Virus record (IMG/VR): IMGVR_UViG_3300028844_002501
Coordinates: 1-64,000 of that record
Strand: one strand, 5' to 3'
Source: a virus
DNA: 64,000 bases
The translations under genes were made by a program, and so were the position numbers. Positions 39,201-47,081 of the stretch are shown here, piece after piece (the first letter of the stretch is position 1; each line of letters begins with the position of its first letter). The notes under the pieces were generated by a model that was given only the letters and a program-made list of their open reading frames with translations, did not search any database and was not told where the DNA came from.

Positions 39201-40721
39201 ATCAGCAACATCATTCGGTGTGGATCCACCATCACGTGCAACTAAAGCCTGTATGATTTCTGCTTTATAACCATCTTGTGTTTTTAATTTCTTGTTTCTT
39301 AAGTTTGTTAGTTGGTCTTGGGATTCATCTTTAAGTTTTAATAGTTCTTGGAGATTTGCTTCTTCTTCATCGATAATTTTTTTGTATTCATCTAAGATTA
39401 TACTGCCTTCTTGTCCGTCTGGTAACAGAAAATTTTCAAATGCATAATAATCAGATGGCACACTATATGTTTTGGCAAGGTCAGCATCTAATGAAACATT
39501 AAAATCTATCACTTGGTCGTTCTTTCCAGTAAATTGGTAATCATACTTTTTGCCCACATGTAGGTCATCAAAATACTCTTGTATCACCGCTCTAACATTT
39601 TTTATCTTATTAACTTGGTCTAATCCATTTTGAACAATTGGTTCTTTCTCCCAATGAAAATGATACTCAATATCGTATGCGTCTGTTCCTTTTATCGGAT
39701 TATATCCATTTTCTTTTGTGACAATCCATGGAGTAATTTTAAATAATTTACTCCAACTCTCAGATGATTTTGTTAATTCTTCTTTAATAATTTTTGAGTT
39801 AAAACATATTTCTAATAAAATTGAATATATGTCTTTGCCGGGCAATACCTGCCCTATATTTTTGCCGGTGTTTGTAGTTGTTCCTGTTTCCATATTTTGA
39901 GAACCATGGGCAATATCTCCATCGATTGATGAACCCGAGGCGAAATCTTTAAACTCATCTGAAAACGAAACTGAATAAGTATGTTGAAGTCTTTCTGGTA
40001 AAGTTGGATGTGCCTTCTTAACAGATTCATTCAATCTATCTACAAAGTGTTCTACAGTTTCTTGTAATGTCGGTCTTATTTCATATGAGAAATTATCTTC
40101 AGTCATACTAACGTCTAAGTCCATCACTGTTTTATCTGGAGGAATAATACCTTCAATTACTGTAGATGTTCCTCTTGCATCGGTTGATGTAGATAGTCCA
40201 GTATATTGTGAAATAACAAAGGGTATAACTTTTGTTGAGTTTTCTATTTGAAATTCTTTTCCAGATTCATCATAGCCAACAAAATTAATTTTAATATAAA
40301 ATGTTGTTTGTGGTATTGAATAGAATCCAGATAAAGCGATTGCATTATGTAAATTATCAACTAGACTAGTTTCGCCAACCTGTGTAATACTAAAACTTAA
40401 AGATACCGCGGTGCCTGCTATTTTGCTATTTGTCGCATTACCGGCATGTATTGATTCTATAGATAAGTCTGTTATGTTAAATTCTGTTGAGGCACCAGTC
40501 TTTGCTATAGTGATATAATTATCATCTACCGACGGCCATTCGTTATTAGAAATGCCTTCAATATTAAAGCCTTCGAATTGTTGAAATCTTCTATCAGTTT
40601 CACGGTCAACTACAATCCACTCTAGGTTGTAAGTAAATGACGTATATTGGTCTAAAGGATTTGAGATAAATTCTGTGGCATCTACGATATCTTGCAGAGT
40701 ACTCGCTTTTGTATTATCCAT
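36249..40721 (-). CDS. Large baseplate hub-like structural protein
   Basis: A 1,490-residue protein. The N-terminal ~230 residues resemble hub/tube-like proteins of T4-type marine phages: FTYNLEWIVVDRETDRRF, then VSLSFSITQVGETSLVDNLHNAIALSG and IKINFVGYDESGKEF. A coiled-coil segment is visible around residues 435-480 (DEEEANLQELLKLKDE). The rest is Asp/Asn-rich and not recognised. Its place between gp53 and the gp5-type spike makes a role in the baseplate hub (the gp27 position) reasonable, but it is about four times longer than T4 gp27 (391 residues) and similarity is limited to the N-terminus. The start lies 3 bp after the gp53 stop. Confidence 0.6.
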   Translation of the reverse strand: MDNTKASTLQDIVDATEFISNPLDQYTSFTYNLEWIVVDRETDRRFQQFEGFNIEGISNNEWPSVDDNYITIAKTGASTEFNITDLSIESIHAGNATNSKIAGTAVSLSFSITQVGETSLVDNLHNAIALSGFYSIPQTTFYIKINFVGYDESGKEFQIENSTKVIPFVISQYTGLSTSTDARGTSTVIEGIIPPDKTVMDLDVSMTEDNFSYEIRPTLQETVEHFVDRLNESVKKAHPTLPERLQHTYSVSFSDEFKDFASGSSIDGDIAHGSQNMETGTTTNTGKNIGQVLPGKDIYSILLEICFNSKIIKEELTKSSESWSKLFKITPWIVTKENGYNPIKGTDAYDIEYHFHWEKEPIVQNGLDQVNKIKNVRAVIQEYFDDLHVGKKYDYQFTGKNDQVIDFNVSLDADLAKTYSVPSDYYAFENFLLPDGQEGSIILDEYKKIIDEEEANLQELLKLKDESQDQLTNLRNKKLKTQDGYKAEIIQALVARDGGSTPNDVADMYAGRTLVELMVATGEAGPDGNFTSDISKELNYSHMIENISKLEKGIEIARDSNQLNTNQARLSQENRDNLIQDALADKVSSAFNHQWKANQNVYDDIIFKGNTDVNAISNANRIILIEDLDNDIVSRMSNEQFEIMLKAQANNPIVFKRLVRTLGDEELYTIKPTDPEHLYLAREKYYESKQFNISMVRANMTIKGDPYWLEGYMPPQMKLKEFGITGGRPGLNAMTTINGGNGLVLISNVADGVDAYENVITRNLITSLYLVRTITSNFQNGIFTQTLSMIKKTEAEYLNPETGVVGDLENLTLLDEPTATNPDLSELPPGLDVIEPRPIPVKPEDTRSWIGRVFNKTLDEKMKWTIDDAETINDDWNDVLSVNPNNLTGVLGQHAAPFLDNVARRNQALFWLEDTKDLRIACKEGSPDSCKAVVDQEKALLGHLGLTLDDKGKPATITAVNTYFNDIIADPSTNADFILSPQEVAAYQIAVGGELSITGHDPDDIQEIVVDATGERTPTIIIQEVNNGTYGESTFKNADNQILDGSNTDALFNAGIPDTIINLPTYTWDEKLYRDQIYYPNANNDWKNTHWFEENVDAVVTEEKVFNPTTRRLEIKKIEPDTLTISETSDVNMLGEQINNILTGENLSAEDLAREEAWYDSTVKAIDENIKKEEIVVSDDVRKAMNFRAAAKIRQSVILDSLSVEDYKTVEAAAGAINSINENTQTGHRGDITTSVNVKKTETKLKELSTESTELNTNLDGYYFDGVLREAHKRELERVETETAINELSLPGEKLTSVAVVNNEVIQIKNPVVPIDTEEVPILVKTATNTRDIILPGSLRDKLDGAGVGFEYAMANPDKVAQYDEARKIYKSVVDWENGPKVEVEDDDGIKHTVIDYNNIAPIIYTDANGVSQTISDPSNFFGVYTMTYNDMNPMYLGDYDAIKGKIADLFPDIKSGQKSQNVDGKLNTTSGALEITITADKFYIDATTP

Positions 40722-40724
40722 TGT

Positions 40725-41015
40725 TTATACCATTCTATTAATATTTTCAAGACTCGGAAGTTTAATAACTTTTCCAGCAGAAAAGTCTCTAATTGGGTCA
40801 GCCATAATATCAGGATTTCTATGTGCGAATATCCACCAATACTTAGAACTGCCATACATATTGTAACTACAAAGGTCTGGTCTTTCATCGAATTCTTGTG
40901 GTATCGTATAATCCTCATCATACGGGTCTTTGAATATAAATCTCTTTTTCATTATATCTAAGACTGTATCTTTGATAATCGTAGTTCTATTCCATGGTGA
41001 AGTTTTCTTATACAT
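40725..41015 (-). CDS. gp53: Baseplate wedge subunit gp53-like
   Basis: A 96-residue protein, half the length of T4 gp53 (196). It keeps the signature of the family, FDERPDLCSYNMYGSSKYWW followed by IFAHRNPDIMADPIRDF and GKVIKLPSLENI, a LysM-like segment that clamps the wedge. It begins 8 bp inside the end of the gp48-like gene and is followed after 3 bp by the hub-like gene. The short length is common in marine T4-like phages. Confidence 0.78.
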   Translation of the reverse strand: MYKKTSPWNRTTIIKDTVLDIMKKRFIFKDPYDEDYTIPQEFDERPDLCSYNMYGSSKYWWIFAHRNPDIMADPIRDFSAGKVIKLPSLENINRMV

Positions 41016-41622
41016 AGCCTTTGTCCTTTAAGTTTCCCTTAAGATATTCTTTAACACTAAAATTATCTCTAACATCTTTTGGAGAATATGTAGTAGATAA
41101 TGACAATACAAAGTTGTTTGTCACTGGCACTCGAATAGGGTCACCATCAATATTTGCCTCAACGTAGTCTATATCTGAATCTAAATTCCAAGTAAAGTCT
41201 CGAATCACACATGGAACATTCTTATATAGATTGTAAGAACTAAATCTTAAAATTGGAGGTGGCATTCCAGGTTTATCATCTGATGCCCATGACATTTTCA
41301 TTGTACTTCTAATCCACAATGCCGCTTTATATACATATTCTGCTTCTTCAGTACTTCTTACAATCATTGGGGCTGTAATATTAAGTTCCATATTTGTATG
41401 ACTATCAAATGCACGTTGTTGGAAATTAGTATGCGATAAGTCATACTGATTATAGTTTGTACTTTGAATCACTGAAATCGTAGGAGTAAACGGAAAGTTT
41501 AATCTTGTCGATGTAGAATCAGCATATCCTGTTCTCTGGTGGTTTCGATTCAAAATATTATCAAATCGACCACTAGGGTCTTCTAAGAACACTGGTTGTT
41601 TTGTATAATATGGGGTTGCCAT
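41008..41622 (-). CDS. gp48: Baseplate tail-tube cap gp48-like
   Basis: A 204-residue protein with the gp48-type core: AEYVYKAALWIRSTMKMSW, then PPPILRFSSYNLYKNVPCVIRDFTW and a SDIDYVEANIDGDPIRVPV strand. Proteins of this kind cap the hub and start the tail tube. T4 gp48 is 364 residues, so this is a compact version. It is the first gene of the gp48-gp53-hub-spike block, with a late box 28 bp upstream and a TAGGAG ribosome site. Confidence 0.72.
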   Translation of the reverse strand: MATPYYTKQPVFLEDPSGRFDNILNRNHQRTGYADSTSTRLNFPFTPTISVIQSTNYNQYDLSHTNFQQRAFDSHTNMELNITAPMIVRSTEEAEYVYKAALWIRSTMKMSWASDDKPGMPPPILRFSSYNLYKNVPCVIRDFTWNLDSDIDYVEANIDGDPIRVPVTNNFVLSLSTTYSPKDVRDNFSVKEYLKGNLKDKGYV

Positions 41623-41649
41623 AACATTACTCCTAAATCATTATAACAG

Positions 41650-41657
41650 TATTTATC
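41650..41657 (-). promoter_or_regulatory. T4-type late promoter box for the gp48 block
   Basis: GATAAATA followed by C on the minus strand, 28 bp before the gp48-like start codon. Confidence 0.6.
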
Positions 41658-41719
41658 GTTGTATTATGTGCGTATATTACGCCAGATATACAATTTTGCT
41701 ATATATAGCATTATACCAC

Positions 41720-41749
41720 TTGACAAGTGCAACTTTTATGTGTTATAAT
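41720..41749 (+). promoter_or_regulatory. Sigma70-type promoter of the gp55-gp47-gp46 block
   Basis: Consensus TTGACA (41,720-41,725), an 18-bp spacer and consensus TATAAT (41,744-41,749) with a TG one base before it. This is the strongest promoter match in the window. Confidence 0.85.
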
Positions 41750-41774
41750 AGGTCTAACATTAGGAGAATAGACT

Positions 41775-42644
41775 ATGGCAAGACGACAAAACTACTTAAA
41801 TAACAAGGATATGTTGAAACAGATACATATTTCTAAGTCAAACTATTGTTGGTTTGAAGACAGAGATATGCACCATCAACATGACATTATTCTTTATGAA
41901 ACTAAAGAAATTGCAGATGCAGTAGAACAGGCAAGACAAAACAAAGCAAAACGCCTACAAAAATTGGCGTGGGATGCTAACACAGATAAAAAGAAAAAAC
42001 AAGTTGATTTTGAGGTCGACCCGACTTCTTTCACCGAAGACGAGATTGTCTTTCGTGTGATGACATTTGAACATATTCCAGATGAACCTGGACGCAAAGC
42101 CAATCCTAAAACTGTTGCTGACCATAAAGTAAAATTGCCATTTCCTTCATTCAAGCACTATACATATGTAGACGGAAAAATCAACGAAGTCGGTATTTCA
42201 CACTTCAACAAAAATAAAGAATTTGATTTGAGTGCTGGTAAGATTACTGCTATTTTGGCGACAATGTATATTAAGTTAGTAGAACGCTATTCTCAAAGGT
42301 CTAACTGGCGTGGATATACATATATTGACGAAATGCGTGGACAAGCATTACTACAATTAGCACAGATTGGATTACAATTTAACGAAGACAAGAGTGATAA
42401 TCCCTTTGCTTACTACACAACAGTAGTAAACAATTCATTCACTCGTGTTCTCAACATAGAAAAGAAAAATCAAGGCATACGTGATGACTTGCTCGAAAAA
42501 GCAGGACAGGCGCCAAGTTGGACAAGACAACTGGCACACGAAATGAAATCTCAGGAGCGTTGGCAGAAAGTCGTAAAAACAAAAATTACAGACGATGCTA
42601 TTCCAACAGAAACCATTAAAGAGATTTATGCCGACAATGACTAA
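41775..42644 (+). CDS. gp55: Late transcription sigma factor gp55
   Basis: A 289-residue protein with a sigma70 region 2-like stretch in its second half: ERYSQRSNWRGYTYIDEM, RGQALLQLAQIGLQFN, then NPFAYYTTVVNNSFTRVLN. In T4-like phages gp55 directs host RNA polymerase to late promoters of the TATAAATA type, which are present throughout this window. It is longer than T4 gp55 (185 residues), with a Lys-rich N-terminal extension (residues ~50-80). GGAG lies 7 bp before the ATG. A consensus sigma70 promoter fits its early or middle expression. Confidence 0.85.
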   Translation: MARRQNYLNNKDMLKQIHISKSNYCWFEDRDMHHQHDIILYETKEIADAVEQARQNKAKRLQKLAWDANTDKKKKQVDFEVDPTSFTEDEIVFRVMTFEHIPDEPGRKANPKTVADHKVKLPFPSFKHYTYVDGKINEVGISHFNKNKEFDLSAGKITAILATMYIKLVERYSQRSNWRGYTYIDEMRGQALLQLAQIGLQFNEDKSDNPFAYYTTVVNNSFTRVLNIEKKNQGIRDDLLEKAGQAPSWTRQLAHEMKSQERWQKVVKTKITDDAIPTETIKEIYADND

Positions 42645-43656
42645 TAATTTATTCAAAAAAGCCGCTTGTTTTACAGATATCCATTGGGGTCTAAAGAACA
42701 ATGCAAAACAACACAACGAAGATTGTTTAGATTTCGTTGATTGGTTTATCGAGGACGCAAAGAAAAGAGATTGCGAAACTTGTATATTCTTAGGCGACTG
42801 GCATCATAACAGGTCAAGTCTAAACATATCAACAATGAAATACAGCCTTGCTGGTCTACGTAGACTAAGTGCGGCATTTGAAAAAGTTTATGTTATTCTA
42901 GGTAACCACGATTTATTCTACCGTGAAACACGTGATGTAAACTCAATGGAATTCATTGATGATTTGCCTAACATTGTATTAGTACGAGATACACTCATTG
43001 AAGGTGATGTCGGTATTGTGCCATGGTTAGTCGGTGATGAATGGAAGAAGATTCCTAAGATAAAGACAAAATACATCTTTAGTCATTTAGAGTTGCCAAC
43101 ATTTAAACTCAATGCAATGATTGAAATGCCTGACCACGGTGGTCTTAAAGGCAGTATGTTTAAGAACCAAGATTATGTATTCACTGGACACTTTCATCAA
43201 CGTCAGATAAAAGACAATGTAATTTATATTGGTAATGCGTTCCCTCATAACTTCTCAGACAATTGGGATGACGATAGAGGTTGGATGTACTTAGAGTGGG
43301 ATAAAGAACCAGAGTTCTTCACTTGGCAAGATGCACCAAAGTACAGAACAATTGCATTATCAAAACTATTAGATGACCCAGATAAGTTTCTACTGCCAAA
43401 AACAACAGTAAAGATAACACTAGATATCGATATTTCTTATGAAGAAGCAAATTTTATTAAGGATACATTTGTAGAAACATACAAATTACGTGATGTAACT
43501 CTAGTACCAGTTAAATCTAATGAACATGAAAACGATACTGGCGCCGAAATACACTTTGAAACTATAGATGAGATTGTAGTATCACAGTTAGCATCATTAG
43601 ATAATAACGGCAGTTTTGACAAAAATGTACTTATAGAAATTTATAATAACTTATGA
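42628..43656 (+). CDS. gp47: Recombination endonuclease subunit gp47 (SbcD/Mre11-like)
   Basis: All metallophosphoesterase motifs are present in order: DIHWGL, GDWHHN, GNHD, SHLE and GHFHQR. T4 gp47 (339 residues) works with gp46 to resect DNA ends for recombination-dependent replication. The frame is open from 42,595; the ATG at 42,628 is chosen because GAG lies 4 bp before it. The ATG at 42,637, which overlaps the gp55 stop (ATGACTAA), is an equally possible start. The gene ends in a 4-bp overlap with the dehydrogenase gene. Confidence 0.92.
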   Translation: MPTMTNNLFKKAACFTDIHWGLKNNAKQHNEDCLDFVDWFIEDAKKRDCETCIFLGDWHHNRSSLNISTMKYSLAGLRRLSAAFEKVYVILGNHDLFYRETRDVNSMEFIDDLPNIVLVRDTLIEGDVGIVPWLVGDEWKKIPKIKTKYIFSHLELPTFKLNAMIEMPDHGGLKGSMFKNQDYVFTGHFHQRQIKDNVIYIGNAFPHNFSDNWDDDRGWMYLEWDKEPEFFTWQDAPKYRTIALSKLLDDPDKFLLPKTTVKITLDIDISYEEANFIKDTFVETYKLRDVTLVPVKSNEHENDTGAEIHFETIDEIVVSQLASLDNNGSFDKNVLIEIYNNL

Positions 43657-44249
43657 AGAAAATACTAATAACTGGAAGTCGTAAGTATGGCTTATGTGAG
43701 GCTATTTGTAATCTATTCGATACAATACCTGATATAGAATACGAAACTGCAAGTAGAAGCAATGGTTATCATTTAGATACAAACGATGGACAGAAAAAAT
43801 TGGCAGAGAAATACATTGAAGGTGACTTTGATGTCTTTATTAATAATTCTGCAATATGGAAGTTTCAACAAGTTATAGTTGTCGAGGCAGTATATAATGC
43901 TATGGAAGAAGCAAACAGAGATGGACACATTATAAACATTGGTTCAACTGCTGATACTGGAGTTAAAGGCAGAACTTGGAGATATCCAACAGAAAAGAAA
44001 GCACTCAAGGCTTACAATAGAGACTTAACTTATAAAGCAATGGGTGGCAGTAATATCAAAACAACACTAATTTCACCAGGAAGTTTAACAACAACAAGTG
44101 TAATGAAGAAACATCCTGATAGAAAACTGATTGATGTCGAATATATAGCAGAGTTAGTCGTATGGACAATCAATCAACCAGAGTACATTAATGTCAACGA
44201 GTTATCGATTGACCCTATACAATTAGGAACTTACGCAAGAGAGGTATAA
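43653..44249 (+). CDS. Short-chain dehydrogenase/reductase
   Basis: A 198-residue Rossmann protein of the SDR family: KILITGSRKYGLCEAI at the N-terminus (cofactor-binding TGxxxGxG variant), INNSA (NNAG equivalent), Ser98 in NIGSTA, Tyr111 and Lys115 in YPTEK, and the SPGS segment. The catalytic Ser-Tyr-Lys set is complete. It is shorter than the usual 250 residues and the Gly-rich loop is altered. It is wedged between gp47 and gp46, overlapping gp47 by 4 bp, so it is expressed with the recombination genes. The substrate is unknown. Confidence 0.82.
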   Translation: MKKILITGSRKYGLCEAICNLFDTIPDIEYETASRSNGYHLDTNDGQKKLAEKYIEGDFDVFINNSAIWKFQQVIVVEAVYNAMEEANRDGHIINIGSTADTGVKGRTWRYPTEKKALKAYNRDLTYKAMGGSNIKTTLISPGSLTTTSVMKKHPDRKLIDVEYIAELVVWTINQPEYINVNELSIDPIQLGTYAREV

Positions 44250-44251
44250 GT

Positions 44252-46036
44252 TTGTTAGCAATTAAGAATATAACAATAAGAAATTTTATGAGTGTGGGTA
44301 ATGTCACACAGGCTGTTAATCTAAACCAAGATGAACTGACTTTAGTTTTGGGCAACAATGTAGATTTAGGTGGAGATGGTTCTCGTAACGGAACTGGTAA
44401 GACTACTTTAATCAATGCATTATCATATGGACTATATGGTAAAGCACTTACAAACATTAAGCAGAACAACCTAATCAATAAGACTAATGGTAAAGGTATG
44501 ATGGTCACAGTTGACTTTACATACAATGGAAACGAATATCGAATTGAGCGTGGTCGTTCACCCAATGTATTTCATTTCTTAAGAGATGGAATGGAACTTG
44601 GTGATAACGATGTAGAGAACGCAGGTCAAGGTGAAATGCGAATGACCCAATTGGAAGTAGAAAATGTTATTGGGTTATCTCATTCAATGTTCAAACATAT
44701 CGTTGCACTGAACACATACACTGAACCATTCTTGTCTCTAAAAGCAGGAGAACAACGAGAGTTGATTGAAGAACTGCTAGGTATCACTGAACTATCTCGT
44801 AAAGCCGAGAAACTTAAAGAGATTTCAAAGAATACAAAAGAGCAAGTTAAAGAAGAAGAATACTCTCTTAAGGCCAAAGAAGACACGAATGCTCGTATTC
44901 TAAAAAGTATTAAAGACATTGAACGAAGACAGAAAGTTTGGAGTAATAAACAACAAACAGACTTAGAAGCATTAGAGACTGCACTTGATTCATTATCTCA
45001 TGTAGATATTAAGAATGAACTAGAACAACATGCATTACTAGTAACATACAATGAAAACTTAACTGCAAAGAACCAAGCAACATCTTGGATTAATAGTATC
45101 GAAGCAGACAACACAAAACAGTCTAAACTTATTGAACGTTTATATGGTGAAATAAAACTCATCGAAGAACACAAATGCCATTCCTGTGGTCAGGATATCC
45201 ATGATACAAAACAAGAAGAAATTCTTTCAAGTAAGACTGCACTAAAGAATGAAGCAATAGACCAAATTACAACAAACGAAGCATCACTAAAAGAGCATAA
45301 TACGTTAGTTGAGAGCATAGGTAGTATTGGTGAAAAGCCTGTTACATTTTACTCTACATTATCCGATGCATATGAGCATCAAAATTCTGTGGAAAAATTG
45401 GCAGAACAGATTGAATTAAATAAGAATACTGAAGACCCATATGCTGACCAGATTGCAGATATGCGTGATAGTGCATTAGAAGATGTAGATTACAGTCATA
45501 TGAATTCTTTAGTTTCTTTACTTGAACACCAAGACTTCTTATTGAAACTATTAACTAATAAAGATAGTTTTATTCGTAAAAAGATTATTGACCAGAACTT
45601 AAGTTACTTAAATTCTAGGTTAGCGTACTACTTAGATAAGTTAGGATTGCCACATGATGTTGTATTCCAAAGTGATTTAACAGTAGAAATTACTGAATTA
45701 GGTCGTGATTTAGACTTTGATAACCTAAGTAGAGGCGAAAGAAATCGACTTATTTTAGGTTTAAGTTGGAGTTTCCGTGACATATTCGAGTCATTATATA
45801 GCACAATTAACGTGTTATTTGTTGATGAATTGATAGATAGCGGAATGGACACGAACGGTGTCGAATCATCACTTGCTATTCTTAAGAAGATGGCAAGAGA
45901 TGGAAATAGAAGTGTGTATTTAATTTCACACAAAGACGAACTACAAGGACGAGTAGAAAGCGTCCTTAATGTAATAAAAGAAAATGGCTTTACAAGTTTT
46001 TCACATGAAGAAGAAAGCGCCATGTACAACAAATAG
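44252..46036 (+). CDS. gp46: Recombination endonuclease subunit gp46 (SbcC/Rad50-like)
   Basis: A 594-residue SMC-like ATPase. Walker A is SRNGTGKTTL (residues ~44-53); two long coiled-coil arms flank a zinc hook CHSC (C309/C312); the ABC signature LSRGERNRLILGLSW and Walker B INVLFVDELIDSG precede ISHKDE. It starts at TTG (44,252) with GAGGT 6 bp upstream; no ATG exists near the conserved start. It pairs with gp47, although here the dehydrogenase gene separates the two. Confidence 0.93.
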   Translation: MLAIKNITIRNFMSVGNVTQAVNLNQDELTLVLGNNVDLGGDGSRNGTGKTTLINALSYGLYGKALTNIKQNNLINKTNGKGMMVTVDFTYNGNEYRIERGRSPNVFHFLRDGMELGDNDVENAGQGEMRMTQLEVENVIGLSHSMFKHIVALNTYTEPFLSLKAGEQRELIEELLGITELSRKAEKLKEISKNTKEQVKEEEYSLKAKEDTNARILKSIKDIERRQKVWSNKQQTDLEALETALDSLSHVDIKNELEQHALLVTYNENLTAKNQATSWINSIEADNTKQSKLIERLYGEIKLIEEHKCHSCGQDIHDTKQEEILSSKTALKNEAIDQITTNEASLKEHNTLVESIGSIGEKPVTFYSTLSDAYEHQNSVEKLAEQIELNKNTEDPYADQIADMRDSALEDVDYSHMNSLVSLLEHQDFLLKLLTNKDSFIRKKIIDQNLSYLNSRLAYYLDKLGLPHDVVFQSDLTVEITELGRDLDFDNLSRGERNRLILGLSWSFRDIFESLYSTINVLFVDELIDSGMDTNGVESSLAILKKMARDGNRSVYLISHKDELQGRVESVLNVIKENGFTSFSHEEESAMYNK

Positions 46037-46045
46037 GAGCATCAT

Positions 46046-46222
46046 ATGAGTACTAATGCAGAAATTTTAAGATTAATGGAAGAATACGTGGCAGAAAATG
46101 CCAAGTTTGAAGAAAAAGGTGTGAAAGCATCTGCGGCTCGTGCCAGAAAAGCACTAGGCGATATTGGTAAACTTACGAAAGTTCGTAGGGCAGAAATCCA
46201 AGATAAAAAGAACAACATGTAA
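46046..46222 (+). CDS. Small histone H1-like (Hc1-type) protein
   Basis: A 58-residue protein (MSTNAEILRLMEEYVAE start) with AGGAGC 7 bp before the ATG. The middle, KGVKASAARARKALGDIGK, closely follows the Hc1-type bacterial histone H1-like pattern (NKGNKAAGTRARKAL-type), which is Lys/Arg-rich and helical. Such small proteins occur in many T4-like marine phages. A role in DNA compaction or nucleoid binding is inferred from the family. It sits between gp46 and a methyltransferase gene that starts 1 bp after its stop. Confidence 0.75.
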   Translation: MSTNAEILRLMEEYVAENAKFEEKGVKASAARARKALGDIGKLTKVRRAEIQDKKNNM

Positions 46223-46223
46223 A

Positions 46224-46817
46224 ATGGTCTGTATAGAAAGTTATATCCCAAAATTTTTAGATATGCTTTATGACGAAGAGATTGCAAAACATCTTTCACT
46301 CATTGAGATACGGGATGCCTTTCATACAAATCAAATTCAAAGCAAAAAACAAGCAAGCCTTGCCTTTGATGCTATAAGTGATAATACGAATAAAGTATTA
46401 TACATTGGCTCATGGCTAGGCTTTCTTACTCGGGTACTGATTGAAAAATATCCTAACATAAGTTTCGAAGAAGTCGATATGGACACAAGATGTAAAGAGA
46501 TAAGTGGTCGTTTCAACTACACATTTAAAAATTATCTAGGACATCAAAGCATGAATATAGATGATTTTGGACGTGAACAAGAGTTTGACACAATTATTAA
46601 TCTTAGTTGCGAACATATGACTACTGATTGGTATGATAGAATAAAGTCAGGAACTAAACTTGTCATACAAAGTAATGATTTAGTAATTGAGGACCATATA
46701 AACAATTGCAAGACATTGGATGATTTTAAAAAGAAGTATCCGCTTAAAAAAATAGAATATAGTAACACACTAGAACTCAATGTTTTCAACAGATTTACGC
46801 TATCTGGCATAAAATAA
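46224..46817 (+). CDS. Class I SAM methyltransferase-like protein
   Basis: A 197-residue protein. The glycine-rich loop appears as VLYIGSWLGFLTRVLIEKYP, with an acidic residue at the end of strand 2 (FEEVDMDTRC) that would hold the SAM ribose, and INLSCEHM in the motif IV position. The frame is open from 46,164, but the ATG at 46,224 follows the histone-like gene's stop and avoids overlap with it. It may methylate a small molecule, RNA or protein; the sequence does not decide. It is followed by A-rich DNA and the promoter of the structured RNA. Confidence 0.65.
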   Translation: MVCIESYIPKFLDMLYDEEIAKHLSLIEIRDAFHTNQIQSKKQASLAFDAISDNTNKVLYIGSWLGFLTRVLIEKYPNISFEEVDMDTRCKEISGRFNYTFKNYLGHQSMNIDDFGREQEFDTIINLSCEHMTTDWYDRIKSGTKLVIQSNDLVIEDHINNCKTLDDFKKKYPLKKIEYSNTLELNVFNRFTLSGIK

Positions 46818-46837
46818 AAAAAAATAAACAAAAACGC

Positions 46838-46866
46838 TTGACATTGATATATAGATATGATAGTAT
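46838..46866 (+). promoter_or_regulatory. Sigma70-type promoter of a structured RNA
   Basis: TTGACA (46,838-46,843), a 17-bp spacer ending in TGA and TAGTAT (46,861-46,866), giving an extended -10. Transcription should start near 46,873, at the foot of the first RNA stem. Confidence 0.75.
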
Positions 46867-46872
46867 ATAATA

Positions 46873-47045
46873 ATCAACGGGTACTTATGTCTCCTCTAAA
46901 CCTCTCTCATCGACATAGTACTTGTTGCTTTACTCTCATTAAGTGAGAGTAGGTGGGTTAGACCTTAACGTACCACTGTAAAAAGCACAAAAAGGAAATG
47001 TAAGACGGGAAAACCTGGTAGTAGAAATACTATCGGGTTTTTTCT
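46873..47045 (+). ncRNA. Structured RNA of ~170 nt, small RNA or riboswitch-like leader
   Basis: Four helices can be drawn. H1: 46,875-46,891 with 46,912-46,927, 16 pairs with two G-U pairs and one bulge, closing a 20-nt pyrimidine-rich loop with CTCCT and CCTCTC. H2: 46,931-46,938 with 46,944-46,951, a perfect 8-bp stem. H3: 46,952-46,960 with 46,966-46,974, with one mismatch. H4: the terminator. An A-rich single strand (46,978-47,010) separates H3 from H4 and holds AGGAAATGTAA, a start codon followed at once by a stop. No longer reading frame exists. It is either a free-standing small RNA whose loop could pair with Shine-Dalgarno sequences, or a leader controlling the membrane protein downstream. 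I do not match it to a known family. Confidence 0.65.
47012..47043 (+). terminator. Intrinsic terminator of the structured RNA
   Basis: A 12-bp stem (47,012-47,023 with 47,028-47,039, including two G-U pairs) closed by a GAAA tetraloop and followed by six T. It lies 39 bp before the GTG of the next gene. Confidence 0.85.
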
Positions 47046-47081
47046 TTACTAAATACTTATATCATATGAGGGAGAATTGCA

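Noticed and set aside
44215-44565. Minus-strand frame over the gp46 start
   Set aside because: It overlaps the conserved Walker A region of gp46 and the end of the dehydrogenase; no independent evidence.
47041-47056. Late-promoter-like ACTAAATAC before the small membrane protein
   Set aside because: Only 6 of 8 matches to the late box, and such matches are frequent in AT-rich DNA.
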